From the NCBI GenBank assembly GCA_016124525.1, contig WGNO01000068.1:1-34117 (forward strand): a stretch of DNA of 34,117 nt. The letters are read 5' to 3'. Under the pieces are notes generated by a model. It had not been told where the DNA came from. It did no database searches and saw nothing but the letters and a program-made list of their open reading frames with translations. This document shows, one piece after another, positions 8,864 through 17,546 of this stretch (position 1 is its first letter; every line of letters starts with the position of its first letter). Made by a program: the position numbers and the translations under genes. This DNA is from Nostoc sp. RI_552. GTDB lineage: Bacteria > Cyanobacteriota > Cyanobacteriia > Cyanobacteriales > Nostocaceae.

Positions 8864-8901
8864 AATAGACAATAACAATCTTTGTGAAGGTAGGAATCTA
8901 A

Positions 8902-9150
8902 ATGTCAGGTACCACTGGAGAACGTCCGTTTTCGGACATTATTACCAGCGTTCGTTACTGGGTTATTCACAGTATCACCATTCCAGCATTATTTATTGCC
9001 GGATGGCTATTTGTCAGTACTGGATTGGCTTATGATGCTTTCGGTACACCCCGTCCCAACGAATACTACACACAAACACGGCAAGAATTGCCAATTGTGA
9101 AAGATCGTTTTAGCGCTAAACAACAAGTTGAACAATTTATCGGAAAATAG
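8902..9150 (+). CDS. psbE: Cytochrome b559 alpha subunit
   Basis: PsbE is the alpha chain of cytochrome b559, an essential part of the PSII reaction centre. The 82-residue protein has one transmembrane helix, with the haem ligand His at residue 23 in [18 protein letters not shown] and the conserved lumenal part [12 protein letters not shown]. It is the first gene of the conserved psbE-psbF-psbL-psbJ operon, with psbF starting 9 nt after the stop codon. Confidence 0.98.
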   Translation: MSGTTGERPFSDIITSVRYWVIHSITIPALFIAGWLFVSTGLAYDAFGTPRPNEYYTQTRQELPIVKDRFSAKQQVEQFIGK

Positions 9151-9159
9151 TTTGAAATC

Positions 9160-9297
9160 ATGGCTAGCGGAAATAACATAAATCAACCAGTTTCTTATCC
9201 AATTTTTACGGTTAGATGGTTGGCTGTTCACACGTTAGGTGTACCCTCGGTCTTCTTTTTAGGCGCCATCGCCGCTATGCAGTTTATTCAACGCTAG
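9160..9297 (+). CDS. psbF: Cytochrome b559 beta subunit
   Basis: This 45-residue gene encodes the partner of PsbE. The single helix holds the haem ligand His in [20 protein letters not shown] and the protein ends in AMQFIQR, exactly the family pattern. The ATG at 9160 comes 9 nt after psbE. The TAG stop overlaps the AGGAG ribosome binding site of psbL. Confidence 0.98.
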   Translation: MASGNNINQPVSYPIFTVRWLAVHTLGVPSVFFLGAIAAMQFIQR

Positions 9298-9306
9298 GAG
9301 AAAATT

Positions 9307-9426
9307 ATGGAAAGAACCCCAAATCCTAATAATCAGCCAGTTGAACTAAACCGTACTTCCCTATATCTGGGACTACTTTTAGTTTTTGTTCTAGGAATTT
9401 TGTTCTCCAGTTATTTCTTTAACTAA
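9307..9426 (+). CDS. psbL: Photosystem II protein L
   Basis: PsbL is a 39-residue single-helix PSII subunit at the dimer interface, which stabilises quinone-side electron transfer. The sequence [20 protein letters not shown] and the ending SSYFFN are diagnostic. AGGAG (9296-9300) precedes the ATG by 6 nt. Confidence 0.98.
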   Translation: MERTPNPNNQPVELNRTSLYLGLLLVFVLGILFSSYFFN

Positions 9427-9498
9427 CAGAGAACAGTTGTTGTCAATCTTTGTTTATTCAATCAGTGTTAATTTGTTGTTAATGGAGGAGAAAAAGCT

Positions 9499-9621
9499 GT
9501 GTCTGCTGAAAGTGGAAGAATTCCCCTGTGGGTTGTAGCTACAATCGCAGGTTTAGGTGTAATTACAGTTTTAGGCATTTTCTTTTACGGAGCCTACGCT
9601 GGAGTCGGTTCCTCAATGTAA
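9499..9621 (+). CDS. psbJ: Photosystem II protein J
   Basis: PsbJ is a 40-residue PSII subunit with one helix, needed for normal assembly and plastoquinone exchange. The sequence [19 protein letters not shown] and ending AYAGVGSSM match the family. The start is GTG 9499, supported by a strong GGAGGAG (9484-9490). A 72-nt spacer separates it from psbL, larger than the other gaps in the operon. It is the last gene and is followed by the hairpin at 9691. Confidence 0.97.
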   Translation: MSAESGRIPLWVVATIAGLGVITVLGIFFYGAYAGVGSSM

Positions 9622-9690
9622 AAATGACTTGAGCCGAACAGAATTTAGTCTGAATTTTCTGGCAATTGTTTAAAAATTAGCATTAACAAA

Positions 9691-9733
9691 CCGCCCGTTT
9701 CTTAGAAACCGCCTGTTTCTAAGAAACGGACGG
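9691..9733. terminator. 19-bp hairpin between psbJ and psaI (possibly bidirectional)
   Basis: The arms 9691-9709 and 9715-9733 pair over 19 bp with a single mismatch and a 5-nt loop. Each arm contains GTTTCT(T/A)AGAAAC, itself palindromic. The hairpin lies 70 nt after psbJ (plus) and 58 nt after psaI (minus), so it can serve both convergent transcripts. It is followed by TTTCTAATTT on the plus strand, a weak T-run. Confidence 0.6.
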
Positions 9734-9791
9734 TTTCTAATTTCAGAATCGAAAACCAACAGCGGGAAGACGTGGGTAGTGAATCAACTAC

Positions 9792-9902
9792 TTAGCCGAT
9801 ATCATCGCGTTCAATGTATAACATTAAAAACGCCATTGTCACCGCTGGAAAAACTAACCCGGTCAGAGGAACCAAGATAGAAGGCAAAAATGAAGCTGCC
9901 AT
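9792..9902 (-). CDS. psaI: Photosystem I reaction centre subunit VIII
   Basis: PsaI is a single-helix PSI subunit that helps form trimers together with PsaL. This short gene encodes 36 residues: [12 protein letters not shown], a hydrophobic helix and the ending LYIERDDIG, close to the family's LYIERED terminus. A ribosome binding site (AGGAAAG on the minus strand) precedes the ATG at 9902. It is shorter than the 46-residue PsaI I recall from Nostoc/Anabaena and lacks the longer N-terminal part, so it looks like the shorter cyanobacterial form. It lies 102 nt downstream of the 539-residue gene on the same strand. Confidence 0.88.
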   Translation of the reverse strand: MAASFLPSILVPLTGLVFPAVTMAFLMLYIERDDIG

Positions 9903-10004
9903 AGTTAACTTTCCTAATATTTCAGACAATCCTCGAAGATGAGCTTACTGCAAATTGCACCTGATTTTTTAAATTCTCAAAATTTTTAACACAAACCCAG
10001 AAAT

Positions 10005-11624
10005 TCATCTGGCTGGAAATTCAGCAAGTCTTGAGCAATCACCTTCTGCACCACTGTGACTATCTAAAACCTCAATCGTAGATTCTGGCACAGAATATCC
10101 TTGGCTTTGCATCCATTTTCTAATCAGGGGCGATGAATTGAGATGAGGGCTTGGATTTAATTCTACATCTCCAGTCATTAATTCACCTGTATTTTCATCC
10201 TCAGATCCCCTTGTATCCCCAAGTTCCGGTGACACTGGATGTGCTGTACTTTTCAGGTCTTCTGTTTTGTCAGGTAAAACTTTAGGTAGTTTCAAGAACG
10301 GAAAAGTATTGTTGAACATCCGCAGACGATGTTTTCTCATCACCAGTTGCTCTAAGTTGATGGTAGCTCTAGTCTTGTTTTCCTGGACAGGCTGTTCATG
10401 CACAGAAGACTCCGCCACCAAATCACTAGTGGTGACACCTTCAGTCAAGGAAACTTCACCAGTGATTTTGTTTTCAGGTAGCTGCACCGAAGCCTCTTTT
10501 ATTTTTTCCGACTTCAATTGCAAAGACAGTGACTTATTTCGGAAACTTTGAATAAAGTGAGAATGATTTATGGGTGCAGTTGTAGCCAGGTTGAAAAGTT
10601 CTGAGTCAATTGCTCTGATTGTCAAAGACTGATTAGCTAATAGTGTTACCTCACCCAACTCGCTGAATGCACCATACAAGTTGATGTCTGCTAAAATCAC
10701 CTCGGATTGACAATCCACAGGAATATCAATTGCAGAACTGATTACAATCGGCAACGAGCTGTCTGGTAAAGGCTGGCGAACTTGAGTTAAGCTTCCTGAA
10801 GCTAAAGGCCATCGCAGTTCAATGACTAATTCCAAAGCATAGAAGTTTTTTGGGTATGATATTTCATCTTCTTGATTTGTCTGTTTTTGTCCCTCCACTC
10901 GCCCATGAATGACAGTTATTTCCCCCCAATGAGCAATCTCGCCTTCTCGGTCTAAAGTCAAAGCTAGTGGTAGCGGAGGTTTCATAGCGACAGAATCATC
11001 CACTTTGCTATCCTCTAACAAAGTTTCCCAGTTGGGTACAGCCAAATCCACGAGATTTTGTAAAATTTGTTCAGTTTCACCTTCTTTGGTAGTTATGCTT
11101 ACAGGTTGATGGATAACTGTGCTGTCAGTTGAATCTACATTGCTGTTGACAGTAGGCTCAAGTTCTACAGTAGTTGTGGATTTCCGGTTGCCATTAGCAG
11201 TACTATCTAAAAACATCGGTAAACTTGGGGCTAAATTCCCACCAGTGTGGGATTGTTTCCACACCCGAGTAAATTTTTTAGGTAATACTTTTAAATGGAT
11301 ACTGTATTGCCACCATTGACCGAGGAAATCAGACATTAAATCCCCAGAGCATTGTAATTCCCAAATTCCCGGTTTGAGGTAAGTGAAAGGAATTACCGGC
11401 ATTAAACCTACTGTGTTAGTCCGCCCTGAACGCTTTTGCACTAAGTGCTTTGGCGGGTTTAGTCCCCTTGAAGAGTGTATTACCTTGATTTCCACATCGG
11501 TATTACGTAGGTTAGAACGAGCCAAAACTCTATACCTACCTTCCGAAATTTCTAAGTTTGGCGATTCCAGGTTATGCCAAGAGCGATCGCCCTGTTTCTG
11601 TATTAGAAATTGCCACTGTTCCAT
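10005..11624 (-). CDS. Uncharacterised 539-residue protein, last gene of the tubulin-like/vWA cluster
   Basis: I do not recognise this protein. The first 125 residues look beta-rich, with conserved Trp and Gly positions (SEGRYRVLARSN, YLKPGIWELQCSGD, QWWQYSIHLKVL), suggesting a beta-sandwich. Residues 125-215 are Ser/Thr/Glu-rich linker. A second beta-rich domain follows (about 215-355, with LALTLDREGEIAHWGE and LYGAFSELGEVTLLANQ). The tail is disordered and acidic. There is no signal peptide or membrane segment, so it is probably cytoplasmic. It is co-directional with the OmpA-like gene, but the 151-nt gap means membership of the operon is likely rather than certain. The start ATG 11624 has no good Shine-Dalgarno. 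Confidence 0.75.
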   Translation of the reverse strand: MEQWQFLIQKQGDRSWHNLESPNLEISEGRYRVLARSNLRNTDVEIKVIHSSRGLNPPKHLVQKRSGRTNTVGLMPVIPFTYLKPGIWELQCSGDLMSDFLGQWWQYSIHLKVLPKKFTRVWKQSHTGGNLAPSLPMFLDSTANGNRKSTTTVELEPTVNSNVDSTDSTVIHQPVSITTKEGETEQILQNLVDLAVPNWETLLEDSKVDDSVAMKPPLPLALTLDREGEIAHWGEITVIHGRVEGQKQTNQEDEISYPKNFYALELVIELRWPLASGSLTQVRQPLPDSSLPIVISSAIDIPVDCQSEVILADINLYGAFSELGEVTLLANQSLTIRAIDSELFNLATTAPINHSHFIQSFRNKSLSLQLKSEKIKEASVQLPENKITGEVSLTEGVTTSDLVAESSVHEQPVQENKTRATINLEQLVMRKHRLRMFNNTFPFLKLPKVLPDKTEDLKSTAHPVSPELGDTRGSEDENTGELMTGDVELNPSPHLNSSPLIRKWMQSQGYSVPESTIEVLDSHSGAEGDCSRLAEFPAR

Positions 11625-11775
11625 TATGAATCATACCCGTACCGAAGAGCAACAGAGTCAGGTTTTCCATGATCTTCCTTGCAAGTTTACATCAGCAACT
11701 AAAAATTGCATCCCCCCATCTTAATTTTTCGTTTAAATTATGGCAAAATTAACCTTTGGTTCACGAAAACTTTAA

Positions 11776-12435
11776 CTAATTAACTTTTTTCACCTGTCCC
11801 AAGCGAGTAAAGCGGATTTCAATTCTTCGCCGTCTCTGATCTTCTTGACGAGCCATCACCGCAAATTCTCCACTAGGTAATATTAACTGAGCCGCCGAAT
11901 AAGCACGGAAAGACAATCCCGGCAGTTTTTTTTCTTTAACCTGAATATTACGCAGCTGTTGGACTACAGCTAAAGCACGCATTAACCCCAAATCTGCATT
12001 AGAACCCGCTTGTAGTTTCTCTAATTCCAATCCACCACGGGCAACACTTTCTAAATACAAGTCTAGGTTACTGGCAATACTACCATTAGGCTGACCGTCA
12101 GTATGTCCAATCACTTCTATAATATCGACATTGTACTGTTTACTTGCCCTTTCGATTTCCGGTAAGATTTTTGTAACAATGTAATTATAAAAACGTGGGT
12201 TAATTTTTGCACTTCCAGAATCAAATCTATGATTGGGATCATCTGGAATCAAAATAATTGGCGGCGTGTCTAGTTGCTTATCTACTAACTCCGGTTTTCT
12301 ATTAATAAATGACCTCATGATAAAAAGTAACAAAAACAACAACAGGATCATGAAGGCATTAGACATCAAATCTGTAAAAGCTGTGGAAATATTTAGTTCT
12401 TCATTATACTCATTACGTTGCCAACGCCTAGCCAT
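11776..12435 (-). CDS. MotB/OmpA-type peptidoglycan-binding stator-like protein
   Basis: The 219-residue protein has the MotB/ExbD/ZorB layout: a short cytoplasmic N-terminus, one transmembrane helix (about 23-42) preceded by an acidic residue, Asp22 in STAFTDLMSN, at the position of the proton-carrying Asp, then a C-terminal OmpA-like peptidoglycan-binding domain. The domain shows RFDSGSAKINP, VIGHTDGQPN (about 107-116), NADLGLMRALAVVQQL and the terminal RRRRIEIRF. It should therefore anchor to the cell wall in the periplasm and pair with the ExbB/MotA-like product of the preceding gene, which ends 111 nt upstream. The partner proteins differ from flagellar, Tol or Ton systems. Confidence 0.88.
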   Translation of the reverse strand: MARRWQRNEYNEELNISTAFTDLMSNAFMILLLFLLLFIMRSFINRKPELVDKQLDTPPIILIPDDPNHRFDSGSAKINPRFYNYIVTKILPEIERASKQYNVDIIEVIGHTDGQPNGSIASNLDLYLESVARGGLELEKLQAGSNADLGLMRALAVVQQLRNIQVKEKKLPGLSFRAYSAAQLILPSGEFAVMARQEDQRRRRIEIRFTRLGQVKKVN

Positions 12436-12546
12436 ATTTTCTTATTTAATTACTATTAAAATCTCAAATTTCTTTCTTTGGGTCTCTCTTCCCTAATTCC
12501 GCACTACGCTTATTTTAGTAAAAACTGCATCATCCCCATGGAAACT

Positions 12547-14238
12547 TTAGGTATTATTAAAAGTATCTGTGATTTTATCTTCAGAGTTGTATCTCAAGCT
12601 TTTTACTTCCGTATTGAAATGCTGAATAAAATTTTGCAGATTACCATTGATATCTTCATTTACTGCTCTTTGTTTATTCATACCTTCTACCAATAGATTA
12701 CCTATGTTCTGATATTCTTTAACCACAGTAGAATTACCACTATTGAGTAACTGTGATATGTTTTCATAATTCCTATCTATTTGCTGACATATATTACCAA
12801 GAGATGTATTAACTGTTCCAGCGTGTTTATTGATAACTTCTACAAATCCTTGCATATCTAAAGTAATTTGCTGCAAACCTTTGGCCTTATCCATCAAGTT
12901 ATTTTCTAATTCTTCAATTCTGGTTACAGCTTTCCCAAAGCCATTGACCATTTCCTCAGACATATGACCAGCTTGATGATTGATAATACCAATAAACTCT
13001 CGTAAATCCCCAGAAATCACCTCTAAACTTGTAGCTTTATCCATCAAATTCTTTTCTAATTGATCAAGTCTAGTTACTGCGATCGCAAAACTATCAGCAC
13101 CTTCCTTAAGTTGAGGTATAATCTCACCCAGAGATTTTTGATTAATGCGATTTAAATCTAATATTTGAGATGAGACTTGATTGACGCTCTTAATTTCCGC
13201 TCCCAGGGTTTCCACTTGAACTACCAATGAATTAAATGATGTGGTTGTACTAGCTAAACTTCCAGCGGAGTGAGAAAATCTCTGCTCTATCTCGGTTAAA
13301 TTATGCATCGCAGCTGATAACTTCTCAGGGAATTGACTATTAGCAAAGGTATTCGCAGCATCTTTAAATATTTGAGATTTAGCATTGAGTTCATTAATCG
13401 CAACGTCAAACTCATGAGCAGCAGCAGATATAGTACCTGCTGACTCTGTGAACTTTTCATAAACTTGTCTTGCCAAATCTGTCGCTTGTCTATTCCCCGC
13501 GATTATTTGTTCTGCGACCTTAGCCATGGAACTTTCCACTGCTTCTCGCACAGTCACACCAAATCTGCTTAAAAACTCATTTTGCTGTTCTACCATCCTA
13601 TTAACTATTTTATCAAGGCGAGTATCACCTTGAACTTCAGGTAGGTAAATATTATCTAAATAGTCTTCTAAAGAACTAACAACCTGATACTTAAGAGCGC
13701 CAGTATTGAACAACCAATTAACTATAGTTACCAATGCACTACATGACAACCCTACCAAACTAGTGACAAAGGCAATACTCATACCAGATAATGATTGTTG
13801 TATTTGCCCCACCAAATCATTAATATTAGTGGCAGCAGTATTATTGAGAGTTTCAGTAAGAGAAGATAAATTAATTGTAATCCCCAAAAAAGTCCCTAGC
13901 AACCCAAAAGCTAAAAGCAAATTGGGGACAATACGGCACCCATATTCTATTTGTTCAATAGAAAAACCTTTAAACTTTTCTTGACTATAAACTTGGTCGA
14001 TTAATGCTGGTGTATTAACTTGATCTAACTGGCTGCTAGCTTTTTGAAATCTGCTTTCTAGTGTGCTGATTATTTTAGGTTGTACCCCTCGTGGAGCATC
14101 ATTAATTAGTCTTTTTACTTTCTCCGCTACATCTTGCAAATACTTGTACAAACTCCAGCGCAGCCAGATAGTAACTATGGATGGTAGAACAATGACCACT
14201 ACCGTAGCCAAAATTAATTCCCGTGGTATTGATATCAT
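12547..14238 (-). CDS. ExbB/TolQ/MotA-type channel subunit with long coiled-coil tail
   Basis: With the start at ATG 14238 (AGAGAAG upstream) the protein has 563 residues; an in-frame TTG at 14286 would add 16. Membrane segments lie at about 7-27, 104-124 and 153-178. The last two match the ExbB/MotA proton-channel family: NLLLAFGLLGTFLGITINL and MSIAFVTSLVGLSCSALV, with Thr159 at the conserved TolQ/ExbB Thr position. From about 200 to the end there is a long helical coiled coil with repeated modules (IEELENNLMDKAKGL and LDQLEKNLMDKATSL), as in ZorA of the Zorya defence system. The tubulin-like gene ends 49 nt upstream and the MotB-like partner follows. The likely role is a PMF-driven inner-membrane motor. 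Confidence 0.85.
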   Translation of the reverse strand: MISIPRELILATVVVIVLPSIVTIWLRWSLYKYLQDVAEKVKRLINDAPRGVQPKIISTLESRFQKASSQLDQVNTPALIDQVYSQEKFKGFSIEQIEYGCRIVPNLLLAFGLLGTFLGITINLSSLTETLNNTAATNINDLVGQIQQSLSGMSIAFVTSLVGLSCSALVTIVNWLFNTGALKYQVVSSLEDYLDNIYLPEVQGDTRLDKIVNRMVEQQNEFLSRFGVTVREAVESSMAKVAEQIIAGNRQATDLARQVYEKFTESAGTISAAAHEFDVAINELNAKSQIFKDAANTFANSQFPEKLSAAMHNLTEIEQRFSHSAGSLASTTTSFNSLVVQVETLGAEIKSVNQVSSQILDLNRINQKSLGEIIPQLKEGADSFAIAVTRLDQLEKNLMDKATSLEVISGDLREFIGIINHQAGHMSEEMVNGFGKAVTRIEELENNLMDKAKGLQQITLDMQGFVEVINKHAGTVNTSLGNICQQIDRNYENISQLLNSGNSTVVKEYQNIGNLLVEGMNKQRAVNEDINGNLQNFIQHFNTEVKSLRYNSEDKITDTFNNT

Positions 14239-14287
14239 GATACTTCTCTGATTATGAAATGTGTGAGAGGGTGCTGAATAAACCAAA

Positions 14288-17200
14288 TTAATTTGATAAT
14301 TGGTCTAAAATTCTTTGTTTTCGACCCTCGTAATCTTCTTGAGTAATGAGATTATCCGCTAAAAGGTTTTGTAAATTCTTTAACTCTGACCGGACTTGTC
14401 CCAAGGTATCAGTATATTGCACTGGTTCACCATCTACTATCTCCCCCACAATAGATTTTCTACTATCTGAACTTGGCTGTAAAATAATTTTTGAACTTGG
14501 GGAATTAAATTTTTTATTCATTTTTCTGCGGAACCTCAGAAGAATTCCTTCTGTAGTCCCAGGTTCCTTATTAATTAAGGCATTCTTGTAAGGATAGTTA
14601 GGATGTTCCTGGGGTAATTTATCAACTTCATTGACAAAGCTGTTGATTTTCGGTAGATATTCATTTTTCCATAGTTCAGGTTGTGTTTCCATAGCCAAAA
14701 TTTCCTGATCTAAAATACCTTGCAAAGCTAATTTCATATCCTGACGGTTCGCCAATTCCTCTAAAGCCTGTCCCCATTCTGAACTAAGAGCAGCTGTAGA
14801 ATAACAGTCGCGCATATCATCATAATATGTAAACTCTAACTCCTGATTTTGTGGGTTTGTCTGCAATAGTTGTAAACCTAGACAAGGATAGAAAACATTT
14901 TCTAATTGTTCTATTGTCACCGCATCTGGTGGCATGATATCAGGGAAAACCACACGGCAATCATTATGTAGACAAGCGCCGCGGGAATTATGCTCCCTGA
15001 TGTAATGATTACGCATTCTTTCCAGGCTATTAATTAATCTTAGAGGAAACCCACCATACTCATTGACAAATACAATCTCATCCTCAGTTTGTAATGATTT
15101 TAAGACTGTTGGCGAAATCCCTAAATCTGTAGTCAGCAAAGATTTAAACTGTCTGACCTCTAATTCATCAGTATCTTTAAAGCCCACTAATTGACTAGTT
15201 TTACCAGGATCATCCCAAAAATACGGATCACTCAAACTCAGTGGTAATAGGGGTTTAGCTTCTTCCATAATTTGTGCTAAACGGGTTGACCGTGCAGTTG
15301 AGTAGTTTTGCATGAAGCGCTTAATTACAGATTTGACAATATTAGTACCCCGTGAAGCAAACATACTGTCAATTTTCTTTTTCATCTCTGTTTGCAGCAG
15401 TTCTTGGGTAGTGCGTTCTTTCTCTAAGAAACTAGTCAAAGACCTTCCTCTACCACTTGGTTCTGTAATTTCTGAGCTGATGAGAGCTAACTGGGAGCGT
15501 AAGTCATCTATAGGTAACATTGTTTGGTGACAGCGTTCGATGTCTTCATCATCAAATATGGCTTCACCACTCATTTCATCAAAATTCAAATCCCGTAACT
15601 CTCTATCTTGTCTTTCGTAAATGTTTTTTAGGTCATTTAATAAGCTGTCAAAAGCAGTTGTTTGACTAATTTTATCTTGTACGTATCTTTGCAGTTTATT
15701 GACAACTCGTAGTGCTTCCTGTCGTACAGTTAAGTCAAAGTTATGTTTGATAATTTTCTGAACTTGTTGCAAAGCTGCTTTAATTTCTGTTTGAAATTGT
15801 TGATTTTTATTATTAAATTTGGGGATGACAAATTTAGCCTCAATATCTGTAAGAACTTGGTCAGTTTCCACCCAGACTCTATCTACATCTTCAGGTGTTC
15901 TCATGTTCGCAAAATCATTAAGAGCAGCTTGTATATCCCGTTGGTAATCGTTTAATTCATGTTGCAGTGCATCTAACCAATCACGGGCACTTTTGAGGGA
16001 AAAATTAGACTTCTTCGGTGTGAGTAGCTGAGTGAGATAATCATCCATATCACCCTGGAGTTGTTTAGTTAAGTTAGGAGTTAATTCCATTAACTTCGTT
16101 AACCATTGTCCTCTAGTACTTTCAGTTTCTCCTGGTTGTACCTTACGGAATTGATCGCGGAATTCTTTAGTTAGTTTTTGACGTAAATTATTTCTGTCGT
16201 CCTTATTTTCACATTCATTAATTAACTTATTGATTTTATTTTTCCATGTGATAATGCTGTTGTTAAATGTGCTATTGTATTCTTCCACTCCATCTGCTAG
16301 CTTAGTAATTAAGCCATCCCTAGTAACCAGGTCGTTATGCCAATGGTACTCCAGAAGAAATTGTTGTAATAAATCCCGGGGATCTGGGCTTTGACTTTTA
16401 CCATTTAACCAAAAATTCACCAGTTCTAACCCAACTTTGTTTAAGGAAATTTCCACTACGGCATCACGGCGAAAATAAATAGCGGATAATCCAAATGTGA
16501 GGTAACGCTGGGGATTAGGACGGGGGTGTTTGTCCCAATCAATAATATGTTGTAAAAAATTATCTCGGTTGCCCTTAATGATTGGTGCTAATTCACTGCT
16601 AAAATCAAGGGAAATTTTATGAGCAATAACATTGCATAATTTCCCTTGGTTGAGGATTGTATATTCTCCGCCTGTTTGATTAGAAACTAAATAAGTATAA
16701 TCAAATGGTGACCGTTTCTCGCTGACATACACAGGATTTTGGATGTCATAACAAGCTTCAAACTTTGTCCCTGGACGGTTATAGTAGTCTAGTTCTTTGA
16801 GAGCAGCATAGGTATTAGCATTCATGCTGGGAGTATTACCATACAGTTCTGGACTAATAACTAAATAACCGCAAAATCTAGCACCTTGACCACTATAAAA
16901 ATGTCTGAGACTGTAAGCAATATCTAAAAACATCCCGCTACCTGTACCACCGCACAGAGAACCCACTACAAAAATACTTAATCCCGGCTCTACTTTCAGA
17001 CCTGAGCGAAGTAAATAAGCCTCATGTCCCCTGGTACGTTCTTCAGCGTTGTTGATAGCTAATTGTATTTTTTGGTGATTGTGGAAAAAAGCCAATCTTC
17101 CTACTGGTCTAATACCCTTAGCACCTTCTTCCACAGCTTTAATATTACGTAATAACTGGGGTGGGAACCATCTACCAATGTGGTCATATGGTCCATAATC

Positions 17201-17527
17201 GTTGTATTCTGAACGCCTTTCTAACCCTTCAACAAAGGTAGTCACTTCTCTGGGTGACATGGTGGCGGTGACTTTTTCTGATTGCTGAAAACTCAGATCA
17301 ACCCCATGATAAATACTCCCAGTGCGAATACCACTGACTTGAGTGGCAGCTTTATCGGTGTCAATGTGGACAAAACTGACAATGGGGAGCTTTTTTAAAT
17401 CCCCATATTTGTCAACTATTAACCGCCGAATTCGCATTAAAACATCCCTACCAGTGCCACCCAATCCTATACAAACCGTGCGGTTAATCCCTTGATATTG
17501 TTGTTCATTATTTGCGGCTGGGTTCAT
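14288..17527 (-). CDS. Giant tubulin/FtsZ-like GTPase with SHOCT-like C-terminus
   Basis: This 1079-residue protein belongs to the tubulin-like family predicted for bacterial membrane-remodelling operons. The N-terminus has a Rossmann-type nucleotide loop TVCIGLGGTGRDVLMRIR (about 18-35), a DTDKAA turn, and the tubulin signature as LCGGTGSGMFLDIAY (about 191-205), with Cys-Gly-Gly in place of Gly-Gly-Gly. The GTPase core is followed by about 600 mostly helical, charged residues. The last 30 or so (LKNLQNLLADNLITQEDYE...) match the SHOCT pattern. No signal peptide is visible, so it is cytoplasmic. The ATG at 17527 is preceded by GGAG. It lies 19 nt after the vWA gene. It is not the division FtsZ, which is encoded at 22912. 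No HIP1 octamer was found in it. Confidence 0.86.
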   Translation of the reverse strand: MNPAANNEQQYQGINRTVCIGLGGTGRDVLMRIRRLIVDKYGDLKKLPIVSFVHIDTDKAATQVSGIRTGSIYHGVDLSFQQSEKVTATMSPREVTTFVEGLERRSEYNDYGPYDHIGRWFPPQLLRNIKAVEEGAKGIRPVGRLAFFHNHQKIQLAINNAEERTRGHEAYLLRSGLKVEPGLSIFVVGSLCGGTGSGMFLDIAYSLRHFYSGQGARFCGYLVISPELYGNTPSMNANTYAALKELDYYNRPGTKFEACYDIQNPVYVSEKRSPFDYTYLVSNQTGGEYTILNQGKLCNVIAHKISLDFSSELAPIIKGNRDNFLQHIIDWDKHPRPNPQRYLTFGLSAIYFRRDAVVEISLNKVGLELVNFWLNGKSQSPDPRDLLQQFLLEYHWHNDLVTRDGLITKLADGVEEYNSTFNNSIITWKNKINKLINECENKDDRNNLRQKLTKEFRDQFRKVQPGETESTRGQWLTKLMELTPNLTKQLQGDMDDYLTQLLTPKKSNFSLKSARDWLDALQHELNDYQRDIQAALNDFANMRTPEDVDRVWVETDQVLTDIEAKFVIPKFNNKNQQFQTEIKAALQQVQKIIKHNFDLTVRQEALRVVNKLQRYVQDKISQTTAFDSLLNDLKNIYERQDRELRDLNFDEMSGEAIFDDEDIERCHQTMLPIDDLRSQLALISSEITEPSGRGRSLTSFLEKERTTQELLQTEMKKKIDSMFASRGTNIVKSVIKRFMQNYSTARSTRLAQIMEEAKPLLPLSLSDPYFWDDPGKTSQLVGFKDTDELEVRQFKSLLTTDLGISPTVLKSLQTEDEIVFVNEYGGFPLRLINSLERMRNHYIREHNSRGACLHNDCRVVFPDIMPPDAVTIEQLENVFYPCLGLQLLQTNPQNQELEFTYYDDMRDCYSTAALSSEWGQALEELANRQDMKLALQGILDQEILAMETQPELWKNEYLPKINSFVNEVDKLPQEHPNYPYKNALINKEPGTTEGILLRFRRKMNKKFNSPSSKIILQPSSDSRKSIVGEIVDGEPVQYTDTLGQVRSELKNLQNLLADNLITQEDYEGRKQRILDQLSN

Positions 17528-17546
17528 AGAAATATTTCTCCATAGA

